Shown here: piece after piece, positions 23,873 to 36,639 of the stretch
Layout of the letters: each line of letters begins with the position of its first letter
Numbering within the stretch: position 1 is the first letter of the stretch
Notes under the pieces: generated by a model
The model's input: the letters and a program-made list of their open reading frames with translations, nothing else
What the model was told of the DNA's origin: nothing
The model's database searches: none
Made by a program: the position numbers and the translations under genes
Source of the DNA: Sindora glabra
Taxonomy: Eukaryota; Streptophyta; Magnoliopsida; Fabales; Fabaceae
Reading direction: 5' to 3'
Length of the DNA stretch: 64,000 nt
Assembly (NCBI GenBank): GCA_020226215.1
Contig: CM035231.1
Coordinates: 51,426,876-51,490,875, forward strand

Positions 23873-25885
23873 TCAGACACTGTTGCCTGAAAAAGCGCCG
23901 CTGTTAATGTTTCCGCCGTGTACAATTATTTTGCCACCCTCAACAGCGTTGAATGCATTGTCCGTACCATTGCACCCCACAAATGGGTTGTTCTGCAGAG
24001 CAAGCTTGTTAACGTTAGCATTACCAGCACAGAAGCCGCTATTGATTGTCCCATCCTCCACAACTATTATTGACTCGTTTCCTTTCACGTTAAATGCCCC
24101 TTGGGTGCCATTGACCTTGCGAGGAGCCGACTTATCACCATTGGGACCTGAAAAGTGAAAACAAATTCAATAACGCAGGCCATTAATTGCCCTTCAGATA
24201 ATAATGAGAAGCTTTCTTTTGTTTAACATATCAATATATTAGATCAGGCCCCTCTGAAGGTATAAATGCAGGATGCACTTTAAAACATAAAGAATAACAT
24301 CATAATCTTATTTTTTATAAGAATATCAAGGATTTAAATTTCAGTATGTAACAATAAATTAAAAAAACTATTTTTAAATTCATAATTTTCTGCTCTCTTA
24401 ATTTTTTAATCAAAAGTTGTGACATTATCTTTTAAAATGTATTTTACATTTGTTCAATCCCAATATATCATACATAAGTCTTCCGTACTTTGGACTATTG
24501 TCTAAAACGTTTACTTTTAAAGAAACTGTATAAGAAAAGTACAGTGAAAATAATATTTGGCCTCTAACTTATAAAAACATTAACTATTCCTCTTCTAAAT
24601 TTTATGACTACCCTTAGAAGTCCCTAGAGATAATCATGAAAAACTTTGTTTTGTTTAACTTAAAATCATATTGAATTATGTTCCAGTTTACAGCTTCGGA
24701 TGATAAAATCACAGCATTTTAAAGAAGCTGTAAAGTGATGCACTTTAAAAAGTAAAATGTAATATCAAAATCTTTGATAAGAATATCAAGGGCTCAAATT
24801 TAATTAGTAATTACATTTTTAAAAGATGATTTTTCCAATTTGTAACTATCCGGTTTTTCTTATTTTCTGATCAAATGCTGTGATTTTATCATCCAAAGTG
24901 CACCAAACACTTTAGAGAAGTCCAAGTCTAAAATATCATACTTGTGTCTTGGTCCATTATTTAAAATATTTATTGTTTAAAAGAAATTTTATAAACAAAA
25001 CACAGTAAATACAATATTTGGTCTATTTATAAAAGTACTAACTATTCCATCCTCTAAATTTTATGATTGGCAATAATAGTCCCTTATTTTTGTCTTTGTT
25101 ATAATTATTTGCCTCTCCCTTCACTTATAAAGATAAAATAATTGGAAAATGTTGAAGTATGTTATTATATTGCATCTTAATAATGTCAAATACACACTAA
25201 ATTTTAGTTTACTATTTTTCATTTTATCATTAATTTTAATATTATAAATAAAGGGAGGAATAAATAATCAGTGACAGAACCAACTTTTTCCGCACAAAAG
25301 GCTGAACAACATAATTTTCATAAAATATATACAAATTTAAAATTTTTATGGATCAATCTAAAATTACTATATATAAAAATAAAGATACAAGAATTTCTGG
25401 GGAACGGGGATACTGCTAGCCGCTTGGTTCCGCTACTATAAATATTTATAATGAGAGTGAGAATAAAAATCTATTAAAACTAATCAGGGGATTTAGAAGA
25501 TGGAATCGGTTTACTCACGTATCCCTGTCCATTTTATGCTTTGTTTATGATACCTTTGTTTCTGAAGAGACTGACCAACCTGATCGGTAATAAAGTAACT
25601 ATGAACAAACCAACTTGATTTATCAGTCCTCTAATACATAGTGACTAGAAATACAACGCATGCCAAATCATGGAATAAAGAATGAGATATACCTTTCACG
25701 TTAAATTAAGGTTTTAAATGATAGCAGAAGAACAAAGTGAATGAAATGTAAAAGTGATAACTATGACATGACTCACCGCTGTTGTCAGAGGCAACCGACT
25801 CCTGAGGTTGTCCTCGTGTACGAGTGGAAGAACTTCCTACGCCAGCAGTGAAGGCCAGTCCAGCTACCATGCTATTGCCTGCCAT
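23873..25885 (-). CDS. Two-exon gene for a 127-residue Gly/Asn-rich protein of unknown family
   Basis: Exon 1 runs from the ATG at 25885 to 25777 and encodes MAGNSMVAGLAFTAGVGSSS, then a short polar stretch. The intron (25776-24148) starts GTGAGT and ends TTTTCAG. Exon 2 (24147-23873) continues in frame and ends in TGA. The exons total 384 bases, exactly 128 codons, so splice phase is consistent. The protein has a small-residue-rich N-terminus with a weakly hydrophobic stretch (residues 6-16) and then a region rich in Gly and Asn. There, two related segments, VVEDGTINSGFCAGN and IVHGGNINSGAFSGN, suggest an internal repeat of a beta-type unit. I do not recognise the family and give no function. 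A TATA box lies about 95 bases upstream of the ATG, and the GC content is well above the flanks. The longer plus-strand frame over exon 2 is its shadow. Confidence 0.7.
24190..25090. repeat. Tandem duplication (~440 bp unit) inside the intron
   Basis: Unit 1 is about 24190-24610 and unit 2 about 24613-25090, in the same orientation. Matching blocks in order are TTTTGTTTAAC, GATGCACTTTAAAA, AAGAATATCAAGG, GACTATTGTCTAAAA against GTCCATTATTTAAAA, and CTCTAAATTTTATGA. Divergence is considerable, so the duplication is not recent. Confidence 0.7.
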
Positions 25886-25978
25886 TGAAGAGTGTGGTAC
25901 AATTGCAAAGCTGGGGACCGAAGTTTAAGTGTTGCTGGTGTGTTTTGAATGTGGAAAACCATTGGATAGTTCCTTCCC

Positions 25979-25985
25979 TTTTATA
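25979..25985 (-). promoter_or_regulatory. TATA box of the 127-residue gene
   Basis: TATAAAA followed by GGGAAGG on the minus strand, about 95 bases before the ATG. That would give a leader of roughly 60-65 bases. Further upstream (26075-26105) a GC-richer stretch contains GCTGACGCGG, with a TGACG core of the kind bound by plant bZIP factors. Confidence 0.5.
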
Positions 25986-26159
25986 TTTGCATAAAAAGTA
26001 ACATGATAACTAAGCTGTGTGGGAACGTAAAATAAAAAAATCAAAAGACATCGACGAGGAACAGTTGCCAACACAGGTCTTTGTCCTTCCGCGTCAGCTT
26101 CGTGTGAAGAATAAGCAGCACTCTAGAGTGGAGTTTTTCCGTAATCAGGGAGAACCTCA

Positions 26160-29100
26160 TAAATATTACAGTTATAATGTATCTGCTTAATTTCATTTAA
26201 TAAATAAAGGACAAATATCAATTTTTTTCTATTTGTTAATTTTATAAGATTCAGACGCTTAAAATTTTAATTTTTAATTTTTATAATATTAAAAATTATA
26301 TAAGTTGATAATTTATTTACTATGATTAAGAATTTGTGTTATAATTGTAGTACATGAAAATTTTCAATGTAAAGGTAGTTAACATTCTACTGTGTTGAGG
26401 TCAAGAACATTAGATATAACTTTAAATATGTTGGGGTATATTTTTTTAAGAAATTATTCTGAAAATTTATTTTCCAATTTTTTTAAGAAAAATTATTTTC
26501 AAATTTTGGAAAAATAAAAAATTATAGAAATATTTAAAAATATTTCAAATCAAAAGTAATTAAGATATTATTTCTACTTTTTTATTTTATCTAGGTTACA
26601 TAATTAAAAATACAGTTTTTTTTAATATATATTTTTTAATATATATATATATATATAGCCACTAACCAAAAACTTTAATTTTAAAAAACATATAAATAAT
26701 ATGGACAGATTCATTGTATTTGATCTCTTGTCCTACTCTTGTGTTAGGCATATTCAAAGATTTCAATACTTTCGATGCAAAGCACATGGTCGGCTCAAAA
26801 ACAACGGGCACAGCTTTGTCTTTGATTCCTTGTCCTAATCTCTATCATATATATTCCAAGATTTTAATACTTAAAATATGCAAAGCAAATGTAATTAATA
26901 TTTTGTTTGATGGACTCAAGAACAAAAAAGTTAACATCTTTTTTTATTCCTTTTTTTCCTAATTTTGAGCAAACTAAAATATGCATGCATATATTTTAAT
27001 TTATTCTGATTTTGTTACTTCATTTTTCAATTCATTTGTATATCCCTATCCCTCTCTAACTAACAAAATGGCCATTTTTTTTACTGGTTTACGTCTGTTT
27101 TTTCCTTTTTTTTTTATTATTATTAGAATGAAAAAAAATTTCACTAATGAATGGCTCCCTATTTGACTCATTTTCTAATTTGTTGGACATCAAGGAAAAA
27201 CGTGGATCATTGTTATTGTGATAAGACAAAGATGCATGAAGAGAGGAGGTGAATTGGTATCACAAAGCATGAAATACATTTTTTTTTTATTTTGGTAAAT
27301 GGAGGAATGATCAAACTACTAAATACATATACTAAGAATTAGAGATTGAATTCTAAATACAGGTATGACTTTCAAAAAATATCAAATGTTGTTTAAGGTA
27401 AAGACTCTCAATAAAGTATAAAAATAAATTTTAAATCTTTTTTTTCCCTTAAATCTCTAAAGACGAACCAGGGAACAAGTTATGGAAGAACAAGTAAATG
27501 AACAAAAAAGATAAAAGAATAAAGCACATGGAAATAAAGAGTAAGAGATGAGAATAGCTATATGTAGAAGTTCGGTAGTCCATGCAAGCTCACCATCAGA
27601 ATTGTAGTCCAGTGCAGTTTAGCATCTGTCTGAGGAAATGTCATTCGAATTATTTCATATGTGTAGAATCTAAAATCATAAAAAGGTTGGATGCTTCGGA
27701 TATTTGGTAGGTCATGTGATCAATGCTCTTATCTAGACCAAGTTCGGATATTCGGATATTTGGTAGGTCATGTAATTTTCAACTCATAAAAATTCATTTC
27801 TTTGTGAACAATTACCATTCTCGGACTCTCATCCTCAAATGCATGCTCCATGAACCACGTTGTATACTGCCGTTTGAGTGGACCCAAATAAGCAACTAAC
27901 AACTCATTTTTGGCACAAAATGTTAATGTTTGTTTTATGAGAAAAATGGGGAAAATTTTTTCTTGTTTCATATATATCTGGAAACTTCTTCCCGTGAAAA
28001 GGTAAGGAGTTAATATATTGTCCGAGCTACATGGACCACGCCATGTTGGAGCAGATTGGTCAAGTCTCATCTAAGTCACAACCTAGCAATTGTGATTAGT
28101 TCAGTAGATAAACATGATTGGTTTTGAATAAAATTTGGCCTAAAAATCAAATATGGTGTAAGGGCTCAGTGAAGTGAATTTGAGAGCAAATACACTTGTA
28201 CATTATTTTTTCCAATTTTTCTAAATTTAAGAGTATTTTAGTAAATTTGGTGTGATTTGAGAACTCAAAGAAATTTGAAAAAGCCTATATTTGTGTCCTT
28301 ATATTCTTATTTTTATATTGATGTATTATGGTTCCAATTTGACGCTCAGAACATGACAAAAAAACTTTATGATAACTCAAAAAAAATGTATATCTACTTT
28401 TATTGGATAGACTTTTGTTCAAAATATTTTTTAAGAAGATAAAATATCAATAGCCTAATAGGATAGCTTAGCACTGAGTTTGGTACTCAAATGTATTAGC
28501 TTATATCCATTTCCTACACATTCAAAACTATAAAATGAGATATACACTAATTAAATAAAGTATTCCTCTCCCTATTAAAATTTATTCCTTTTTAAACTCA
28601 TTGTACTTGGAGGCTCCCATTGTAGAGTGATCTTGTGATTTAGTATGTGTAGCTCCTTTAATAATATTCGATTGTAGTTTGTGAACTTGCAAGTTTCATT
28701 ATCTATTTAAGAGTGCTATGTATGTTTAATGAAAAGGTTGACATCTCTACCAAAAATATTAAGTATGTGTCCCATGATTTTAATTAGAGTTATCCGCCCT
28801 AACACTACGTGGCCCAAGGCAAGCAGGCAGCATAGTCAAATTGAGCGGCAGCTCAACTAGCCGCGCTGCCCGAGATGATGAAGTTAGGTGAAACCTGACC
28901 TAGCTGCCATTAAGCGCAATTATGGTGGATAGAAAAAAGAATTCCAACGAGGCCAAGGATTGGATTTGTAAGAGATAAATTTGGAAAGTTGAGAAAAAGT
29001 GGAAAAAAGTTAGTCAATTAAAGATAGATTGGTCAAACAAAGTCAGGAATTGTGTTTATCGCTTTCTTTTTTCTTTTTTTTTTTTGCACGAACATTTATC

Positions 29101-30195
29101 GCTTTCTTTTGAAACAACAGGTTGATTCGCGACATGTCGTTCAGTAATTTTCGATGGAACGTGTCGTGGTTAGAATATATATAATAATTCACCTCTTTCG
29201 CCCTCATGTAAGAACAGCGGTAAAAATGAACCGAGTTAAATAAAATATCTATATATTTAAATTTAAAACTGTTAAAAATAAATAAATTTAAACTCCAATC
29301 AAACATTTGAATAATTCAAACTCAAGATCAAACTTGACTCAAACATGAATTTATTCAAGTAGTATGTTATTAGGTCTCAATTTAATATCAAATTTGAAAT
29401 ATTTAAATTCTAATTTGAGTTTATACAATCTAACTTGAATAGTTTAGTATTTAACATAAATTTGAGATTTTATTTTCAAAAATAAATTAAACACTATATT
29501 TTGATTTCATTTTATGTATCAATATAAATTTTTTTAACCATTAGATTTATTAAAAGTATTAATACAATCATCTTATAATAATAGCAATTACATTTAACAA
29601 AAAGTTATATATATTAGAAAGCTAATTACTTCAACCAAAAAATCATATTTTTTTCATGCAACCTCAACAATTATCAATGTGATTGAATTTTTGATGTATT
29701 ATATTATTTATATATAGTAAAAAAATATATTTTTATTATTAAATTTGTGTAGGATCACAAATAATTTAAACTAAATAATATAAAGTTCAAGCTTTATGTT
29801 AATCGAGTTTGACCCCTCTTGACTTGTTTGAAGTCAAACTCTTATTGAATTTTTTACAAGTTGATCTTAGACTGTTTATGAATATCTTAACTTGTTTGGA
29901 TCCTAATATAAGAGTGGTCCTCTCAATGGGTTGGGTGAAAATTGAGTCTGGCCAAACTTACATAAATTTTAAAATATTTTTACTTAGCCCAAATTTGACA
30001 CAATCCAATCAGAATTTTTTTTCTTTTTTTTTTTTGGCTCAGCTACTAATTTGGTGTAATTTTGAAAACAAAATTTCAATTTTAATGAAGAAGATCTGCA
30101 ATATCATTATTATTTCTTCCTACTCTCACATTCTGGAACTGCAGAGTTTGATCTAACAACTGATATAACTGGTGGGTTATGTTTCGATATATAGC
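26160..30195. other. Intergenic DNA, no gene seen
   Basis: About 4 kb, AT-rich, without a supported gene. The longest frame (27768-28070, minus, 100 codons) has no recognised motif. Minor items: a direct repeat of CGGATATTTGGTAGGTCATG at 27697 and 27752; a small GC-rich patch at 28795-28915 with GCGGCAGCTCAACTAGCCGC; a 16 bp repeat TTTATCGCTTTCTTTT at about 29056 and 29096; and T-rich runs near 27100 and 30010. Confidence 0.5.
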
Positions 30196-32339
30196 CTTTC
30201 TGACACTATAAGAAAAACATTAATTAGTGACAATAAAATTTTTTTTCACTAAACAAGAGAAATCAGTTGGTAAAATATTTAGTGATGAATTAATTAACAA
30301 ATTAAAAAGCATTGGTAAATAGTGTATTAGTAATTAAATTAGTGATGAAATTTTTGTACCCATCACCATTTCTATTACTAATTTTACAACCCCACAATAA
30401 ACAAAAACAAGTGATGCAATTGTTCATCATTAACTCTTATATTACTGATAGATTTTTCATCACCAGTTCCATATCTAGTGATGGATAAATTTGTTGTTAA
30501 TTGTTAATTTGTCACTAATTTCATCACTAAAATAGAAAATTTTTACAAAATTATCAGTGATGTTATTCATGAATCCATTGTACATGAAAAATATTTATTA
30601 AAGTTCTAGCTATTTCTTTAGCAAGGCAAACAACAACTATGCAAAAAATCAAATATGCAATCAACAATTGAAATTTGAATTTGAAATTTATAAAATATAA
30701 TTGAATATCAATATTTTGTTTATATAGCATAAAAGAAATAAAGAATAATGAAATCCAATATTTGTAAAAAAGTATATCTATACACACACACACTACAACT
30801 ACAATTGGTGGTTGTCTCCTTGGTTAGCTAGTAGCAATGAAGGTACTAAATCATTCTACTACACCTTTTGAGATAGATCTCTATCATGTGCTTATTCTCT
30901 TTAATTAGACCAAATGCATTTTAAAGTTATTGTTGCACTATTATAATATTCTATTATGCTACTACAAAGTTAAGGCATAAAATTGAAAACACATCCACAT
31001 ATAGTGATTTCATGAATTAATACCATTTAAATATAAATGTTAAAGCTTGATGATTTAAGGAGACTGTAATCACATTATTTTAGCAAACCATACACTTATT
31101 TTTTTATTATTTTTAGTTCTTCTTTAAGAATTAGAAAAATCATATATATTGGGGATTTTTTTAATCACACTTCAAATAGTAAAAATATTAATTTTTGGTG
31201 ATATAGATATACTTTAAATATACTAGTCTAACATTGTAAAGCATAAAATGTTTATTTTATTAGTGCTATATCAAGTACCGAAAATATGATGGTAAAAAAG
31301 AAAATTTTCTAATTTAAATTTAAGTGAATAAAAATATTAAGATTTTATCTTTTAAAGAAGCTCTAATTACCTCACTTTATGAAACTATACACTTTGATTC
31401 TAATATTTTTAATTCCATCATAAAAGAGTCAAGTTTTATATTTTAAAAACTTTCTTAGATCAAACTTAAAATACTAAAATATTAAAGTTTGATTATCTAA
31501 AGAAGTTCCAAACATGCTATACTAATAGTCTAAAGCATCATTTTCGTATATTTCTAACAATTTCACTGAGAAAGTCGTGATCTAAAGCAAAACAAGGGTT
31601 CTTGTATCAAACCACAATAATAAAAAAATATTAAGAAATCATGCTCTAAGACCCCTCACATCCGTCTAAGAAAGCTCCCACTAACTCAATGTCATCGAAA
31701 AATACGATGGAACGTTGGAAAATTTTGAAGGATTCAAAGCTTGCTGCGCCAATTTTTTTCCTACCATGCTATGCCGCATTCCTGCTTACTGTCCCCAGGG
31801 GTGAGGGGGGAGGGTGCGCCACCTGGGGACTGGCGACGTGTGAAGGAAGAACACGTCGTAAGTGCCATGAAAAGCGAAATATTTTCTTGGTATATATGAA
31901 TAAAAAAGAAATAAAAAATTAATTTATTATAATTTTACTCTTTATTCTTCAGTTTAAAATTCTACTTAAAGAGTAAAATTAACATTTAACCTAATTTAAT
32001 TTTTATCATACTTTTTTATCTATACAAAAAAAAAATTTCTTCTTATCCTCATCTAAAACAAAGGAGAGAAAATTTTTTTTTCTTTTTATTTTTTTGCTTC
32101 TCATTTTTTATCTTTTTTTTTTTACATTCTATCATAGAAATAATTTAATAAAATAAAAAATTAAGTTCAAAATGAGTATTAATTTTATATTTTATTTAAT
32201 TTGAGAAAACGATATCTATAGACTATATTTTTAAGTTTTCCTTTTTCTCACTCTATTGGTAATAGTATCTCTTTCATTTTCTGATGATCCGTCCCCTCGA
32301 GCATAAATGGCAAACGCTAAAGTTAAGAAAATTTGACAG

Positions 32340-32567
32340 ATGAGTTGCCATAGTGAAGACCGATGTGGAGTCTTTGACCCCACGCTGTTTTTTGTCTCAG
32401 TGCGTCTCCGACAGATAAAATGGAGTTTTCAGATCAGTGCAAAGGGCCCAGTGTACGTGATCAATGCCAGCCGAAAGTATACTACATTATTCAACCTTGG
32501 CGTGCCTCCAGAACATCACTTACATTTTCACAACCTTAATTCCTTTATCCAAATAACGACCCTTTAA
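32340..32567 (+). other. Reading frame conserved between the two arms (left copy)
   Basis: A 75-codon frame beginning MSCHSEDRCGVFDPTLFF. The right-arm counterpart (41270-41530, minus) keeps the same frame over its whole shared length and adds a longer N-terminus. Most differences between the copies do not introduce stops, and the nucleotide context is GC-richer than its surroundings. No protein family is recognised; it could equally be a captured promoter or untranslated region, since the reverse strand also contains few stops here. Not claimed as a functional gene. Confidence 0.3.
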
Positions 32568-32921
32568 TATTACGTCTTTGTTTGCAAATGATATTCTCCT
32601 CATGCATCATGCTTCTGTGATGGGGATAGTAACGTATCGAATTTGGATTGATGCATCTTGAATTCAATTAAATTTTGGTTCATTGAGGTTATGTTAGTTT
32701 GAATTTATTATATATTTAAATTCGTTAAAGATTTAACAAAATATAATTACAAGATTCAAAATAAATTTATTTAATTCCGTTAATGTAAATATAATTTTAA
32801 ATTTTTTAATAAAAATAAAATATTATTTTTTATTAATAATAATTATATTTAATAATTATGAATTATATCCAATTTTTTCATTTGCATCTATTCTTATTTT
32901 AACTCATCATATTATTTATAT

Positions 32922-35157
32922 TGTTAATACTCAATTTTGTCTATCTAATTATATAACTAAACAAAATTTAAAAAAATAATAAAAATTTTATTAGGAATTA
33001 ATTAAAAATTAAAAAAGAGAAAAGAGCTATATCCAACTACTCCTAATCCTCACTTTCTATATGGGCGGCTGCTTCTAAATTCAATCTTAGCTGAAAATTT
33101 TAAAATTTACTTGATGACCTTTAACAATATTTTCTCCACTTCTTACATGGGGTTTAATTTCTTCACCTTTCAAAACCAATTTCTCCATCAATTTCATTGG
33201 AAAATTAAAAAAATGATATAATTAAGAGACCCTCATCAATTCTATAAAGGGAAATAGAGAAAAGAAAGAGGGGGCACAAAAAAGAGAAGTAGAGAGAGAT
33301 AAAAAATATAAAAGTGGGAGGAGAAGCAAAATACAGAAAAAGGGGGAAGTTATTAAAGAAGGAGAAGTATTTTATAAGAAAATTTAAAAAAGGAGAAAAG
33401 GTACAAAGATAAGAAGAAGAAGAAGAAAAAAAAAAAGAAGGAGAAGAAGAAGAAGAAGAGTTTGTAAAATGAAGAAAAAGAAAATATAAAAAAGAAAGAA
33501 TAATAAAGAGAGAAGATTTTTTTATTTCATCCTATTTCTTTTTCTATTTTTTTCTATATTTTTATTTTATTTTATTTTTATATATTAATTATTATTATTA
33601 TATTTGTTATTTATTTAAGTAAAATATAAAATTTTAAAAATAAAAAATTAAAAAAAGGAAAGGACTTCCTTTTTTAATAAAGACATCCTCCCACCTTTGT
33701 TTTTCAAAATATAAATGAATGGTGGGACGATACTAACCATCCTTTTTTTATTTGTTTGTTTGTTCTTTTTTTATTTTAAAATTAATTAATTAATATTTAT
33801 TTAATATATGATATCAATAGTATTTTTGGTGCAATTCCTATGACAAAATAAGAATAAAATAATTTGGAGATTCAAATTATTTAATATTCATAAAATGAAA
33901 GATACCTTTAAATATTAAGTGAGTCAATTAAATTAAAGGATGTCAATATTTTTGTATACAAAAATTATCTTATATTTGTAGTGAAGGAATAATATTGAAA
34001 TTAGTTGCAGGTGCAATAAAAATAATTTCAAATTTTTTTAAGTAATTATTTAATCAAATTTGATCATGAAATTGAGCATATTTGATATTTTAAAAAGTAT
34101 AAAAATAATATTGAGTTATGATTTCAATTTTTTTGAACAACTATGTATTTAGATTTAGTCATGTAGTTAACAAATTTTATACTTTAAAATTGTAAAATAA
34201 TATTAGAATTATAATTTCAATTCTTCCAAATTTTTATTTCAGATTTGACTATGAAATTAGATAAATTTGATAATCTTAAATAAAAAATCATCAATATGAT
34301 ATTTTTTAAATAAAAGAATAAATAAAATTATTGAAAGTAATTTTTTAAAAAAACTATAGAACAATTATTTATTAAAAATATTTCAAAAATAATGAGATAA
34401 AAATCATTGTAAAAAGATAAAATAATAATATTTCATTGATAATAAAAAATTCTTTAAAAATATTTTAAAATATAATAAATGAAAAATATTCAAAATAATA
34501 AAACTTGTGCCTATGATGCATTAAAATTAAGTAATCCGATTACAAGTGCGATTATGATAATTCTTAATATTATTGAGGAACATTATTTTGTTCAAATCTT
34601 ATCATGAAGTTGAAGGGATTTAATAATCAAATCAACGAATTATTAAAAAAATCTTGACAAAAAAATAGTAAAAAAATTTAAAATAATAAAATTCGTACCT
34701 ATGATATATCAAAGTTAAGCAATCTAATTATAAGTGCAATCATAATGGTACTTAACATTATTGATGTATTTTTTATCTGAATTCTTCCATGAAGTTGGAT
34801 AAATTTGGATAATCAAATCAACAAGTTAATTAAAATTAAAAATTATATTCTCAATAAAACACACATGTAATATAATAAGGACTATCATAATTTAATTTGT
34901 ATGATAGAATAAGAATAAATAGGCAATCGTTTTTTAAACGAGCATTATAGGGTGCTAATATCTTCCTTAAACATAACTAACTCTTGAATCCAACTCTGAG
35001 AATGTAGATCACTTTCAGTGTTCCAATCACACCATAAAAAATAATTGATGGCGATTCTATCTTCTTTTTATTTATATTACACATAAAATCACGTTTCCAA
35101 AGAAGGTACGGAAGCTCGCTTGCTCTCTTGGATCCTGCCACAGGACATGTTGTGACA
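32922..35157 (+). mobile_element. Solo-LTR-like insertion in the left arm (Ty3/gypsy type)
   Basis: This 2.24 kb block is absent from the right arm, where the flanks join directly (…TATTCAT then ATTAATTTTAAG… at about 40910). It begins TGTTAATACTCAATTTTGTC and ends near CATGTTGTGACA. Close to the right end, ATGGCGATTCTATCTTC and AAGCTCGCTTGCTCTCTTGG resemble the 3' part of Tat/Ogre-type gypsy LTRs. It contains a long purine-rich tract (33240-33500) with GAA/GAG runs. No coding region and no clean 5 bp duplication could be fixed, so the ends are uncertain by several bases. Absence from the other arm shows it arrived after the arms were duplicated. Confidence 0.6.
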
Positions 35158-36639
35158 CATTAATTTTAAGATATATGTATATATACACACACACTCACTT
35201 TGCAATACTTGTAATGTTATGAATGTTAATTTTGTTGTCTTATGTGTGCAATAGTTTATGTTATATGTATTATCTGTAAGGCATTAATCATGCTTCCATG
35301 CATGGCATCCAAACAGATGTCTGACAATTGTGTTCAATCCTTCCCTGTTATGGTTATGATGCTTAAGAATCAATTGAGTAGGTTCTGTGTGCATAAGTTA
35401 TCACGTCTCTATCAATTTTATATAGAAGGATTAGTGGTGTGTTCAATTATGGCTAAACATTCAAGATATTAAACTTAATATCTTTAAAATTATAAGTATT
35501 TTTATATACTTAATGACTAAATCACTTTCATTTAGTACCAACTTATTTATTTCATTTTTCAATATATTGGAGGATAAGGAGGCTTTAGATTCAATCTTTA
35601 TTTAATAATTAGTTGATATCTATAATAATTAGCTAATTTAATTAGCTATTAACTAATTGCCAATTATATTTATTGATTTAACTAAATAATTGCATTAGTT
35701 ATTTGAATAAGAGTGGTAAAATCAGTTATTTATGATTAGCTATTTGGATATAAAATAAAATATAAGGACATGAGCATATTTTATGAATTATTTGAATATT
35801 ATTTTATTTGAATATTTTAAATTTTATATATTAGTTAGTATATTAAATTTTCTTATAAATAATATATTATTATAATTTAATCATCAAATTATTATATTTT
35901 TTTAAAATTAATTATTTTTTATAAATAATATTATATATTTATTCTATTTAATAATTTGTAAATTATTATAATTTATTATTAAATTAGTAGATATATTATA
36001 AATAATATATTATTATATATTAAATTTTTAAAAAATTAAATTAATTTGATTTTTATAATTATTAAATTTTTTTAGAAAGGACAAAATGAAAAATATAAAA
36101 ATTTATTAGTGAAAATTTAATTATTTTCACCAATTAATTAATTCAAAATGTTGACTCCCTCAATGTTTTGAGTTTTGGCATTTTGAAGGCATTTAGCTAA
36201 TTAAATCAGTTAATTGTCAAACACTAAAATTGTTGATTGTTAAGTCAATCAACTGAATTTGATCAAATCAGTTAACAATTGATAAAAAAGCTGTTATCCA
36301 AATGTAAGCTCGGTACAAGTAAAGTGGCCGAAAGTAAATATGGGCCACTGCAAATTTAGTGGTCCAATGTACTTGTATTAGTCACGGACAATGCAATAAA
36401 GCCTTAGATCTAGTAGATCAATTTCTTCCACCTTTGAAATCTTTAGTAATTGTTTTGATTACTAAAACTTTTAGGTCCTCTAGTTGGTGTTGTTATTTTC
36501 TTCCTTTTCTTTTTTGTCAATTAAACTTACTATCTTTTTCATATTTTTTCATCCATTTTGTAATTTTTATACTTAGAAAGGTAACCCCTAGATTAGATGC
36601 TCTATCTTATCTTTTAGAATAATGCACTTATCAATGTCA

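Larger units (their letters stand above)
30196..36406 (+). repeat. Left arm of the large inverted repeat
   Basis: Contents from outside in: CACTA-like terminus (30204-30560); AT-rich DNA; a conserved block with ACCCCTCACATCCGTCTAAG at 31651; a GC-rich island with CACCTGGGGACTGG (31790-31865); a conserved block at 32280-32580; the solo-LTR-like insertion; a block at 35160-35500; an AT-rich miniature-element-like segment (35595-36300); and a GC-richer end with AGTGGCCGAAAGTAAATATG (36322-36405). The frames at 31689, 32340 and 35242 are mirrored in the right arm. Confidence 0.85.

Noticed and set aside
23763..24158. 131-codon plus-strand frame
   Set aside because: It is the complement of exon 2 of the minus-strand gene, whose splice signals, codon count and poly(A) signal all agree with the minus strand.
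27768..28070. 100-codon minus-strand frame
   Set aside because: No motif, no splice context, no promoter, and a local direct repeat overlaps its end; left as chance.
29809..30156. 115-codon plus-strand frame
   Set aside because: Runs through poly(T) and low-complexity sequence; amino-acid composition is that of AT-rich DNA.
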